Below, in pieces: positions 6,757 to 14,275 of a DNA stretch of 16,770 bases. The DNA is taken from NCBI GenBank assembly GCA_041479965.1, contig JBGOZE010000023.1:1-16770 (forward strand), in the 5' to 3' direction. Positions within the stretch are counted from its first letter, which is position 1, and every line of letters begins with the position of its first letter. Source of the DNA: SM23-78 sp041479965. Lineage in GTDB: Archaea > Nanobdellota > Nanobdellia > Woesearchaeales > SM23-78. Both the position numbers and the translations under genes were made by a program. Under the pieces are notes generated by a model. The model made no database searches and was not told where the DNA came from. It worked only from the letters and a program-made list of their open reading frames with translations.

Positions 6757-8601
6757 TCATCTGAGCGAGTGCATCTCGTGCAAAAGCTCGATAAATGAAG
6801 CTATGCTCCAGGCCTGGCTCAGGCATCCTTCGCTTCTCATCCCCTTGGCGCTGCTCACTTCTGCGCAGCAACCAACAAATCCAGAGAACAGCATTTCTTC
6901 CTTGCTCGCATGCATTATCCTGTTGATCTGCTTTGCATAATCCTTCTTGTCCAGTCGGTGCAAGGCAAGAGCAGCATAGTTGTTGATGTAGTACCATGAG
7001 TCTCCGTTGTGATAGCTTTCATCGCCTTCTCCTGTGTATTCTGACCTGAATAATGGGCTAGTGTAGTTAATGGTGGTGAGTCCTCCCCAATCAAGCCACA
7101 GTGCCCTTAGGCAATTATCAAACACAGTCTTCCATTCTTTCTTGGAGAGCAGTTCGGGGTAGATATAATATGCTAAGAAGGCATTGGGCCTTATCACGTT
7201 GACTGGGCCTTGCTCTGTTATGCTGTCATGGAGCATCTGGCCTGTGAAAAAAGCATTATGAACAACTTCTCGATAATCCTTCTCTGTTGCCTTGAAGAAC
7301 TGCTTGGTCTTGGTCATGCTTGCTAATTTGTTATGAAGGCTTAGCATTGACAGGAACAACACCTGTATCTCAATGCAGGCTCCTCTCCTACGGGCAGGCT
7401 TGGTGTCCATCCAGCTTTCCTGCTCATTGTTGATTATCAGTCCTGCGCTTGCGTGGGAATGCGACAGCCCATGGATGGCGTTCTCAAGCACTCTCTTTAT
7501 TGCCAAGAGGTCCTGTTCAGGAAGGTATTCTTCCATGAGCTTCTTGGATTCCAATAGCTGGATGTATTCCTTAATCCTGAAGAAGAGCCAGCCGACACTG
7601 TCAATGCTCTTGACATCAGCGGAGTGGTGAGGGTATTTGCTTGGAATCAATCCATCAGGACCAACAAGGCTCAGGTATTTGAAGATTATGCTCTTGACAA
7701 GGTAATGCTTGTCCTGCAGCATGATGGCTTTCAGGCTTATGAGCTCATCCCGAGCCCAGAACTGGTAGAACCACGGAAGGCCTGCTATAATCCCCACGCT
7801 CCTCTCTTTTCTTTCTGTGCTTATCAGCAAGTCATCCAGGGATTTCATCGCAACATCAAGGGCAAGGTCATGGCTCGTGAAAGTGTGAGTGACATACTTA
7901 TGATAGGAATTCAGCAGGTATTGCCTGTTCTCATAGACACTTTCTGCGTGCTCCTTGGCTTTCTCCTTGCTCTCTGCAAATGAGAACACCAGCTCAAGGA
8001 AATGCTCCACAGGAATGCTTATGGCCTTGAAGACATAGGTCTCTGAGCGTGACTTCCTCTTCTCATCATAGGCATAGCTCTTCTTCACCCACTCTCCTAT
8101 GAGCTCGAACTGGGCTGCCCCTTTTATTGCCATGAAACTGGTCTTGGCCAGCTTCGATAATGAGAAATCAGAATATTTGTCATATCTGATTATTATGCAA
8201 TCATCTTCCTTGGTGACAGAGTATATCCTTCCCTGGTCATCGAAGTTGAACATCTCCCTGAAATCAAGCTCAACAGTTATCTCTCCAACATAGTTCTTCA
8301 CAGAATAGACTAGTGAGTTGTTGAAGAGGTTGAAGCTCTCCTCTGCGCCATCAGGATAAATCCTCTGGCTGTTGAAAAGGTTATTCTTTATAGCACTCGC
8401 TTCCTTGGAAAGCCTGATATCATCGACGGTCTTATAGAGTTCCCATTTATCGTGGTCTAGGAAGAACAAGCCTTGCATATGGGTGAAGTTCTTGCTGCCC
8501 AAAGAAAGATAATTTCCTTTCTTGTTGGTTATCAGGAAAGCAACTTCCCTGCTTGTATGCTCATCCACTCGCCTCTCTTTGAAAGAATGTATTACGTGCA
8601 A
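6757..8601 (-). CDS. Glycogen debranching enzyme-like amylo-alpha-1,6-glucosidase (GH133/COG3408)
   Basis: The 614-residue protein matches the archaeal GDB1/GDE C-terminal family, which hydrolyses alpha-1,6 branches of glycogen or related glucans. An N-terminal beta-sandwich-like part (about 1-225) is followed by an (alpha/alpha)6 barrel with the expected blocks: AGLPWFYQFWARDE (273-286), SWMDT (396-400), EIQ (411-413), RPN (471-473), GDESYHNGDSWYYIN (526-540) and EGCLSQAWS (591-599). No signal peptide, so it is cytoplasmic. The start is a TTG at 8601, preceded by GAGG 10 nt upstream; no ATG is available before codon 42. It follows the nucleotidylyltransferase gene by 17 bp, so the two are probably cotranscribed and both act in glycogen metabolism. 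All family blocks look intact. Confidence 0.9.
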   Translation of the reverse strand: MHVIHSFKERRVDEHTSREVAFLITNKKGNYLSLGSKNFTHMQGLFFLDHDKWELYKTVDDIRLSKEASAIKNNLFNSQRIYPDGAEESFNLFNNSLVYSVKNYVGEITVELDFREMFNFDDQGRIYSVTKEDDCIIIRYDKYSDFSLSKLAKTSFMAIKGAAQFELIGEWVKKSYAYDEKRKSRSETYVFKAISIPVEHFLELVFSFAESKEKAKEHAESVYENRQYLLNSYHKYVTHTFTSHDLALDVAMKSLDDLLISTERKERSVGIIAGLPWFYQFWARDELISLKAIMLQDKHYLVKSIIFKYLSLVGPDGLIPSKYPHHSADVKSIDSVGWLFFRIKEYIQLLESKKLMEEYLPEQDLLAIKRVLENAIHGLSHSHASAGLIINNEQESWMDTKPARRRGACIEIQVLFLSMLSLHNKLASMTKTKQFFKATEKDYREVVHNAFFTGQMLHDSITEQGPVNVIRPNAFLAYYIYPELLSKKEWKTVFDNCLRALWLDWGGLTTINYTSPLFRSEYTGEGDESYHNGDSWYYINNYAALALHRLDKKDYAKQINRIMHASKEEMLFSGFVGCCAEVSSAKGMRSEGCLSQAWSIASFIELLHEMHSLR

Positions 8602-8618
8602 ACGCCCTCAACCTCTTT

Positions 8619-9680
8619 TTACTTGCTTTCCTTCTTCTTGTCTGCAAAGCTTATGGTGCAATGATCCCCTACATTGAGGTGCTTAAAATTATCATCCACA
8701 AATGCCTCTTCGCCGATAATCGAGTTCTCCAAAAGTATGTCTGAGATTTTTGCTCTCTCACCGATTATGCAGTCCCTTAATATGCTATTGGTTATTTCTG
8801 CTCCTTTTGAGATGCTTACATAAGGTCCTATGATAGAGTCTTTTATCTTGACGCCGTCAGCTAGGTGAACAGGAGGGATGATTACACTGTTAATTGTATT
8901 AATCAAGCGATTATTCTTTTTCAGCAATGCCCTGTGGGATTCCATCAGGGTTTCTGGCTTGCCAGTATCGTACCAGCCCTCAATTTTTGGGCAGATGAAA
9001 TTAACCCCCTTCTCCATCATATAGGTAAGAGCATCAACCAGGTAGTATTCGCCCTTAAGCGTTATGTTATTATCATAAAGGTGCTTGATTCCCTTGAACA
9101 GTAGCCTGTAATCCTTGATATAGTACAATCCTATGTTGGCAAGCTTGGAAATTGGCTCCTTGGGTTTCTCAATTATCTTCCTTATATAACCCTTCTTATC
9201 AAGTACGCATACTCCAAAGCGCTGGTAATCCTCTACTTCCTTAACCCAGATTATTCCTCCCTCATCATCTTTTAGCTTGTTAATAAGGCCGAGGTCAGCT
9301 TCAAACAAGGTGTCGACATAAACTATTATGACAGGCTCCTTGACGTGGGGTTCGGCCAGCTTAATAGCGCCAGCGCTCCCGTCTCTTATTTTCTGCTCAA
9401 TGAACTTTGACTTGAAATCATAGTTCTTCTTCACAAAATCCTCTATTTTCTCCTTTAGCTTGCCTGTGATAAAGATTACTTCAGAAATCGTCTCTATTCT
9501 ATTTTTCTCAGCTTTTTTTTCCTTAAGCAGTTTTTTTTGCTCCTCATTGAAAAGCTTGAGCTCATCCAGGATGTGGCTCAGGCAGGATTTTCCAGCAAAT
9601 TCAATCAACGGCTTAGGCTTAGTATGAGTATGAGGCCTCATCCTTGTGCCTTCGCCTGCCAATGGGATTATGACTTGCAT
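8619..9680 (-). CDS. Sugar-1-phosphate nucleotidylyltransferase (glucose-1-phosphate uridylyl/thymidylyltransferase type)
   Basis: The 353-residue protein opens with the nucleotide-binding signature LAGEGTRMRPHT..KPKPL (8-24), has a metal-binding Asp in IVYVDTLF (Asp123), the sugar-binding EKPKEP (171-176), and WYDTGKPETL (236-245). From about 265 a left-handed beta-helix of hexapeptide repeats follows (IIGPYV, IIGERA, IIGEEA). This is the RmlA/GlmU plan: NTP plus sugar-1-phosphate gives NDP-sugar and pyrophosphate. With a GT3 synthase and a debranching enzyme nearby, making UDP-glucose for glycogen is the likely job, but exact NTP and sugar specificity cannot be read. A Lys/Glu-rich insertion at about 45-66 is unusual and contains two A8 runs in the coding strand. 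The ATG at 9680 has AGGTGAT 3 nt upstream. Confidence 0.88.
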   Translation of the reverse strand: MQVIIPLAGEGTRMRPHTHTKPKPLIEFAGKSCLSHILDELKLFNEEQKKLLKEKKAEKNRIETISEVIFITGKLKEKIEDFVKKNYDFKSKFIEQKIRDGSAGAIKLAEPHVKEPVIIVYVDTLFEADLGLINKLKDDEGGIIWVKEVEDYQRFGVCVLDKKGYIRKIIEKPKEPISKLANIGLYYIKDYRLLFKGIKHLYDNNITLKGEYYLVDALTYMMEKGVNFICPKIEGWYDTGKPETLMESHRALLKKNNRLINTINSVIIPPVHLADGVKIKDSIIGPYVSISKGAEITNSILRDCIIGERAKISDILLENSIIGEEAFVDDNFKHLNVGDHCTISFADKKKESK

Positions 9681-9683
9681 GTT

Positions 9684-9690
9684 ATCACCT
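9684..9690 (-). promoter_or_regulatory. Ribosome-binding site AGGTGAT for the nucleotidylyltransferase
   Basis: On the minus strand AGGTGAT lies 3 nt before the ATG at 9680, the same spacing as before 4043. It fixes this start. Confidence 0.8.
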
Positions 9691-9731
9691 TATCGCCTAA
9701 TCCTCCAAGAGGAACATATACTAAGAATATG

Positions 9732-9740
9732 TTTATAAAA
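9732..9740 (-). promoter_or_regulatory. TATA box for the nucleotidylyltransferase operon, possibly bidirectional
   Basis: The box TTTATAAAA (minus strand TTTTATAAA) is nearly self-complementary. On the minus strand it predicts a start near 9710 and a leader of about 30 nt containing AGGTGAT. On the plus strand it would start RNA near 9758-9763, inside the first stem of the structured element, which fits less well. Confidence 0.5.
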
Positions 9741-9753
9741 GTTATGATAATCA

Positions 9754-9912
9754 ACAACCTCGCCCTAAAGGGCAAGATATATCGGTAGACAAAAAAGCAT
9801 AAAGCGAGGTTGTGATTCCAAAACTGAAGGTTTTGAACCAAAAATTCATTGAATTTTTGATTCCAAAAAAGGAAACCAATCCTCAACTTAAAAGTCTAGG
9901 TATGCTTTTTTG
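9754..9912. other. Structured intergenic element with interleaved inverted repeats (pseudoknot order); candidate ncRNA
   Basis: The 259-bp gap between the ATPase stop and the nucleotidylyltransferase start has no convincing gene but is rich in symmetry. ACAACCTCGC (9754-9763) pairs perfectly with GCGAGGTTGT (9804-9813). CAAAAAAGCATA (9790-9801) pairs perfectly with TATGCTTTTTTG (9901-9912). The two stems interleave with only 2 nt between 9801 and 9804, the order of an H-type pseudoknot. The long loop carries hairpins CAAAAC/GTTTTG (9819-9824/9830-9835) and CAAAAATTC/GAATTTTTG (9839-9847/9851-9859). The first loop carries GCCC TAAA GGGC (9762-9773), which shares bases with the first stem. Transcription is unproven. 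Read-through from the ATPase on the minus strand would include it all, and both strands end a stem in a T-run. I recognise no known RNA family. The rest of the gap holds the promoter and ribosome-binding site of the downstream gene and an AGGATAAT repeat (9919-9935). Confidence 0.45.
9813..9868 (+). repeat. Short direct repeats TGATTCCAAAA with a degenerate middle copy
   Basis: TGATTCCAAAA occurs exactly at 9813-9823 and 9858-9868, with a related TGAACCAAAAA at 9834-9844 between them. The starts are 21 and 24 bp apart. They overlap the hairpins of the structured element, so may be part of its folding or separate protein-binding iterons. Confidence 0.5.
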
Positions 9913-9939
9913 CCAATAAGGATAATCAGGATAATACAC

Positions 9940-12510
9940 CTAGAAATCATACTTTGTGTAGAACAGCCGCTTGGCGAACTCAACCAGCACCAGATACACA
10001 ACAACCAATCCAACTATGGCTAACATGATGTGCAATGGAAGGGGCTGGAACCTGAAGAACTCTCCGATGGGCGTGAAAGGGATTATCCAAGCCAGGACAA
10101 CGCATGAAATGCTTGTCAGCAAAAGCTTCCAGTTAGCAGTGCTCTGGATGAAGGGAATCTTCTTGGTCCTTATGACGTGGATCACCAAGGTCTGGGTAGC
10201 TATGGATTCTATGAACCAGCCTGTCTGGAACTGGGCGGGTGTCACCTTGAACACAAAGAAGAGCAGGATGAAGGTGATGATGTCAAACACTGAGCTTATG
10301 GGGCCGAGCAGTATCATGAACATCTTAATGAATTTCATGTTCCATCTCTTGGGCTTCTGGATGAATTCCTCATCCACATTATCTGCAGGTATGGTTATCT
10401 GGGAGAAATCATAGATGAAGTTGTTGAGAAGGATCTGGACAGGCAGCATAGGAAGGAAAGGCAAGAACAGGACTGCTGGAGCGACAGAGAACATGTTGCC
10501 GAAGTTAGAGCTCAGGCCCATCATGATGTATTTCATGGTATTGCCAAAAGTCCTTCTTCCCTCAAGCACGCCATTCTTGAGGACTTCAAAACTTTTCTGG
10601 GTGAGGATCATGTCAGCTGATTCCTTTGCAACATCCACTGCGCTATCAACAGATATGCCTATGTCTGCTGCCTTCAATGAGGGCGCATCATTGATGCCGT
10701 CACCCATGTAGCCTACGATGTGGTTGTTTTTTCTCAAGGCCTGAATGACCCTGGTCTTCTGTTCAGGCGAGAAGCGGGCAAAGATAGTGGTCTGCTCAAC
10801 CCTGACCTTCAAGGCATCATCATCCATGGTATCTATTTCCTGGCCAAGAAGAACTCCTTTGATATTGAGTCCAATCTCTTCGCATATCTTCTTAGTGACG
10901 AGCTCATTATCTCCTGTGAGTATCTTTACCTCAATGCCTGCCTTCTCCAGCTCTTTGACCATCTCGCCAGCATCTGGCTTGGGAGGATCGAAAAAGGCCA
11001 CAAAACCCATGAGCTCGAGATCGCACTCATCATTCCAGGTATATGCTCTGTCGTGGCGTTTGCTCCCAGATGCCATCTGCTTAACAGCTACAGCAAGGAC
11101 CCTGTACCCTTGCTTGCTGAAATCATAGTATTGCTCTTTTATTCTCTTAAGAACCCTAGCATTAAGGGTCACACGCTTCCCTTTGAAATGATAGTATTTG
11201 CATGATTTGAACACATTCTCAGGAGCTCCTTTGGTTATTATGTAGGCGCGCTTTGATTTGGAGACGATGACGCTCATCTTCCTCCTCACGAAATCAAATG
11301 GGACTTCGTCAATTTTTTTGTAAAGCGCTATTTTCTCACGCACATTCTCATGCTTGAAATCCAGGACTGCCTCATCAAGAGGGTTCTTGATGCCTGTCTG
11401 ATGGAAACTGTTCAGGTAGGCGAATTCGAGCACTGCGTGAGATTCCTTGCCAAAGGCATCTGTGAATTTGACAAGCTGGATCTTGTCCTCGGTCAAGGTA
11501 CCTGTCTTGTCAGTGCATAGGACGTCCATGCTGCCCAAATTAGGGATAGAGTTCAGCTTTTTGACGATAACTCCTTTTTCAGCCATCTTCAGAGAGCCCT
11601 TGGCCATGTTGATGGACATTATCATAGGCAAAAGCTCAGGAGTCAAGCCCACAGCAACTGCGATGGCAAACATGAATGATTCAAGGAAATTGTGCTTGAT
11701 CAGGGAATTGGCTAAGAAGATGAAAAGCACAAGGAAGATTATGGTCTTGGTGATGAGGTAGCCAAAACTCTTTATGCCGCGATTGAACTCAGTCTCTACC
11801 TCTGCAGAGACAAGGCTCTTGGCGATCTTGCCGAACTCTGTGCTACTACCGATCTTGACCACAACAGCAGTCGCAGAGCCACTGATGACGTTGGTGCCTA
11901 AAAAAAGCATGTTGCTCATATCAGTGAGAGAAAGCTCCTTAATGCCTAAGGTCTGCGAAGATTTTTCCACTGGAAAGGACTCTCCTGTCAATGATGACTG
12001 GTTGACAAAGAAATCCTTGGATCGAATAATCCTGGCATCTGCAGGTATCAGGCTTCCAGCGCTCACCTCAATGATGTCACCTATGCACAACTCATTGATA
12101 GGCATCTCCTTTCTCTCTCCGTTCCTCACCACAATGGTCTTAGTCTTCACACGCTCTTTGAGCTTTTCAGCAGCCTTCTCAGCATTGTGCTCCAAGAAGA
12201 AATCAAGGCCTATGCTGAGCAAGATCATGATTCCTATTATTATGGCGTCAACAACCTGTCCAAAATATGCAGAAACAATAGTGGCGACTATCAAGATAAT
12301 AATGAACGGATTCTTGAAATGAGAGAGTATCTCAAGTAAAAGCCCTAGCTTTTTTTTCTTAGCAAAAACATTGCAGCCATACTCCCTGATGCGTTTCTCT
12401 GCTTCAGAAGAAGCCAGACCCTTCTCAGATGAGCCTAGCTCTTTAAGGACAACGCTCACATCAGAGGCAGCATATTCACTGAGCTTTTTATCAGGGTTAT
12501 AGTCAAGCAT
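9940..12510 (-). CDS. mgtA: Magnesium-type P-type ATPase (MgtA/MgtB family, P3B)
   Basis: The 856-residue protein has the full P-type ATPase set: TGES (175-178, dephosphorylation), PELLP in helix M4 (291-295), the phosphorylated Asp334 in DKTGTLT, KGAPE in the nucleotide-binding domain (427-431), TGDN (532-535) and GDGINDAP (603-610). The membrane motifs are those of the Mg2+ group: SSNFGNMFSVA, LLNNFIYDFSQ and TGWFIESIATQTLVIHVIRT. It therefore probably imports Mg2+ across the cell membrane using ATP. Length is close to the bacterial proteins (about 900). The ATG at 12510 has a TATA box at 12539-12547, giving a leader of only about 7 nt, too short for a leader-RNA Mg2+ switch. A palindrome over the predicted start may be an operator. 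It is divergent from the GalT-like gene. Confidence 0.93.
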   Translation of the reverse strand: MLDYNPDKKLSEYAASDVSVVLKELGSSEKGLASSEAEKRIREYGCNVFAKKKKLGLLLEILSHFKNPFIIILIVATIVSAYFGQVVDAIIIGIMILLSIGLDFFLEHNAEKAAEKLKERVKTKTIVVRNGERKEMPINELCIGDIIEVSAGSLIPADARIIRSKDFFVNQSSLTGESFPVEKSSQTLGIKELSLTDMSNMLFLGTNVISGSATAVVVKIGSSTEFGKIAKSLVSAEVETEFNRGIKSFGYLITKTIIFLVLFIFLANSLIKHNFLESFMFAIAVAVGLTPELLPMIMSINMAKGSLKMAEKGVIVKKLNSIPNLGSMDVLCTDKTGTLTEDKIQLVKFTDAFGKESHAVLEFAYLNSFHQTGIKNPLDEAVLDFKHENVREKIALYKKIDEVPFDFVRRKMSVIVSKSKRAYIITKGAPENVFKSCKYYHFKGKRVTLNARVLKRIKEQYYDFSKQGYRVLAVAVKQMASGSKRHDRAYTWNDECDLELMGFVAFFDPPKPDAGEMVKELEKAGIEVKILTGDNELVTKKICEEIGLNIKGVLLGQEIDTMDDDALKVRVEQTTIFARFSPEQKTRVIQALRKNNHIVGYMGDGINDAPSLKAADIGISVDSAVDVAKESADMILTQKSFEVLKNGVLEGRRTFGNTMKYIMMGLSSNFGNMFSVAPAVLFLPFLPMLPVQILLNNFIYDFSQITIPADNVDEEFIQKPKRWNMKFIKMFMILLGPISSVFDIITFILLFFVFKVTPAQFQTGWFIESIATQTLVIHVIRTKKIPFIQSTANWKLLLTSISCVVLAWIIPFTPIGEFFRFQPLPLHIMLAIVGLVVVYLVLVEFAKRLFYTKYDF

Positions 12511-12515
12511 GTTTT

Positions 12516-12527
12516 ATTGATATCAAT
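12516..12527. promoter_or_regulatory. 12-bp perfect palindrome, candidate operator of the Mg2+ ATPase
   Basis: ATTGATATCAAT lies between the minus-strand TATA box and the ATG at 12510 and overlaps the predicted transcription start (about 12517). A dimeric repressor bound here would block transcription. The regulator is not identified. Confidence 0.4.
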
Positions 12528-12538
12528 TGAAAACGCGG

Positions 12539-12547
12539 TTTATAATT
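12539..12547 (-). promoter_or_regulatory. TATA-box promoter of the Mg2+ ATPase gene
   Basis: Minus-strand AATTATAAA is centred at 12543, predicting a start near 12517. The 151-bp divergent region 12511-12661 holds this promoter, the palindrome and the plus-strand promoter at 12634-12641; I see no gene in it. Confidence 0.55.
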
Positions 12548-12633
12548 ATTTTCATTTCCTTCCGAGAAATGTTGCTAACCTTCAAGAGTGAATAGAATTT
12601 TTTCCATAAATTTTCAGAACTTTCCGCAAACTT

Positions 12634-12641
12634 TTTATAAT
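12634..12641 (+). promoter_or_regulatory. TATA-box promoter of the GalT-like gene
   Basis: TTTATAAT is centred about 25 bp upstream of the ATG at 12662 with no ribosome-binding motif between, predicting a leaderless mRNA. Confidence 0.6.
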
Positions 12642-12661
12642 CAAACAGCAAGTTTCAACTT

Positions 12662-13735
12662 ATGCCATCAATCATTGAACTGCTTAGCATTTTTGCTGGC
12701 CTAAAAGAGGATGAGAAAGAGCTGTTCAGCCGCTTCTTCCTTGTGAACTCCACTATCGGCAAGCTGGTATTGCCAGAGGATATGAAGCCCCGGGCAGAGA
12801 AGAGCTTCGGAGATGTGGCTGGAGTCGAGACTCAGAAGATCATCAAGATTCTCAACAAGCTCACTTGGGAGGCTTCTCTCTTCAATGAGCTCAGAGCCAA
12901 AAGGCCCATCGAGGCAAAAACAGATGAAGATGCTATCAAGGCCATCAATGAGAGCATAGGCGATCCGTTCTGCAAGCCATTGACAGGCACGCCAGCAGAT
13001 TCCTTTGGCAGGATAAAAGGAAAATATTGCGTTACTGCTAGCAATGTCGCCAAGTATGATGGATTGCATGGGCTCATTATTTTCAAGAATCACAATCCAT
13101 TGGAGTTCTCTGAAAAAGAGCTCCAGGATTATTTTAAGACTGCTATGAAATGGTTTGACAAAGCCTATAAGAGCAACAGAAATGCCATTTATCCTTTCCT
13201 GCTCTGGAACTGCCTTTGGCGCTCAGGAGCCAGCATCATCCACGGTCACTTCCAGCTCGTCCTGAGCGAAGGCTCACACTATGCAGAAGCAGAGTTCTAT
13301 AATCATGTCAGGAAGGAATACAATGAAAAATTCAAGAGCGACTATTTCTCAGACTGGTACAAGACCCACCAGTTGATTGGGCTGGGCCTGGAATACAAAA
13401 GAATAAGGATATTCACTAGCCTCACTCCTAAGAAGGACAAAGAAATAACTATTGTATCTAAAAAGCTCGACAAGAACTTGGTGAGCGCGATCTACAAGGT
13501 AGCCCGTTGCCTGGTCAAGGATTTGGGAGTCAACAGCTTCAACCTGGGGATCATCCTGCCTCCGACGGCCAAGCTAGCTGAGTGGAAAGATTTCCCTTTC
13601 ATCGTGAGGATTGTCAATAGAGGAGCATTAAATGCCAAGACATCTGACATCGGTGGAATGGAGATGTACGCCAGAAGCAATGTCATTGAGACTGACCCTT
13701 ACAAGGTATTTGAGAAAGTTAAGAGTTATTTCTGA
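12662..13735 (+). CDS. GalT-like HIT-superfamily nucleotidyltransferase/phosphorylase
   Basis: The 357-residue protein contains the HIT-type nucleotide-binding motif as HGHFQ (194-198), set in WNCLWRSGASIIHGHFQLVL, which parallels the GalT segment where the central His is uridylylated. His196 would be the nucleophile. Upstream lies a GalT-like strand pattern (LHGLIIFKNHNPLEFS, 135-150). It is close to GalT length, but the N-terminal zinc-binding CxxC of classical GalT is absent. Possible activities are galactose- or glucose-1-phosphate nucleotidyl transfer, or phosphorolysis of UDP- or ADP-sugars; the neighbouring glycogen genes favour a sugar nucleotide. Its promoter predicts a leaderless mRNA, and the next gene starts 4 nt after its stop, indicating a two-gene operon. 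Superfamily is likely; exact reaction is not known. Confidence 0.7.
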   Translation: MPSIIELLSIFAGLKEDEKELFSRFFLVNSTIGKLVLPEDMKPRAEKSFGDVAGVETQKIIKILNKLTWEASLFNELRAKRPIEAKTDEDAIKAINESIGDPFCKPLTGTPADSFGRIKGKYCVTASNVAKYDGLHGLIIFKNHNPLEFSEKELQDYFKTAMKWFDKAYKSNRNAIYPFLLWNCLWRSGASIIHGHFQLVLSEGSHYAEAEFYNHVRKEYNEKFKSDYFSDWYKTHQLIGLGLEYKRIRIFTSLTPKKDKEITIVSKKLDKNLVSAIYKVARCLVKDLGVNSFNLGIILPPTAKLAEWKDFPFIVRIVNRGALNAKTSDIGGMEMYARSNVIETDPYKVFEKVKSYF

Positions 13736-13739
13736 TCAA

Positions 13740-14258
13740 ATGAGAAAAGCATTAATCTTGGTCGATTTTGAGCGCGAATGGATTGACAAGAAATCCGAAT
13801 ATTATGTAGGTAATATAACCAACGAAGTTGAGAGAACCAATAAACTCATTGATTTTTGCAGGAAAAAGAATTACAAAATAATATTTACCAGGCATATTGA
13901 AAAAAACTCAAAAGAAGCTTTTGCAGAGAAATCAGAGAACGTCGAACTTCTTCCCGGGCTTCATAAAATAAAGACCGACCTACTTATTACTAAATATAAG
14001 ATTAGCCCTTTTTTTCAAACTGGCTTAGAAAAAGAACTTAAAAATTTCAAAGCCATCGTGGTTTGTGGTATATTGACGAATCTGTGCGTAAGAAGCACTG
14101 TCCAAGATGCCTATGATCGAGATTTTGAGATTATTGTCATCAAAGACTGCTGCATAGCCCTTGATAAGGCAATTCAGGATTTTACATTTAAAGATTTAAA
14201 AGCCACAAGAGAAGAGATTGAATTCTTAAATTTAAATGAGTTTTGCAAACAGCCTTGA
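13740..14258 (+). CDS. Isochorismatase-fold cysteine hydrolase (nicotinamidase-like)
   Basis: The 172-residue protein has the catalytic triad pattern of the family: Asp9 in LILVDFEREW, Lys85 in ITKYKISPFFQTGL, and Cys116 in CGILTNLCVRSTVQDAY. Members hydrolyse amides or vinyl ethers (nicotinamidase, isochorismatase, ureidoacrylate hydrolase); the few metal-binding His residues here do not clearly match nicotinamidase, so the substrate is open. The start at 13740 is chosen because homology begins exactly there and it lies 4 nt after the GalT-like stop. The frame is open 108 bp further upstream, but that stretch overlaps the GalT-like gene. By eye its codons look more A/T-rich than its neighbours. 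Its 3' end converges on the glycogen synthase gene with 17 bp between. Confidence 0.85.
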   Translation: MRKALILVDFEREWIDKKSEYYVGNITNEVERTNKLIDFCRKKNYKIIFTRHIEKNSKEAFAEKSENVELLPGLHKIKTDLLITKYKISPFFQTGLEKELKNFKAIVVCGILTNLCVRSTVQDAYDRDFEIIVIKDCCIALDKAIQDFTFKDLKATREEIEFLNLNEFCKQP

Positions 14259-14275
14259 TTTTTCTCTTATTTATA

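Noticed and set aside
9744..9827. Box C/D guide RNA on + (ATGATAA as C box, CTGA as D box)
   Set aside because: The C box has a mismatch, no convincing internal C'/D' pair or terminal stem is present, and the spacing is loose.
9813..9868. CRISPR array
   Set aside because: Only two exact 11-bp copies with a partial third, too short and irregular, and no cas genes nearby.
9668..9886. 72-codon open frame on - across the structured gap
   Set aside because: It overlaps the promoter, ribosome-binding site and start of the nucleotidylyltransferase and the inverted repeats; its composition simply reflects the A/T repeats and no ribosome-binding site is seen.
9754..9912. Structured element read as a MITE or insertion-sequence remnant
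   Set aside because: The inverted repeats are internal and interleaved, not terminal; no target-site duplication or transposase fragment is visible.
13632..13739. Upstream in-frame extension of the isochorismatase-fold gene
   Set aside because: It would overlap the GalT-like gene by about 100 bp, and family similarity begins exactly at the ATG at 13740.
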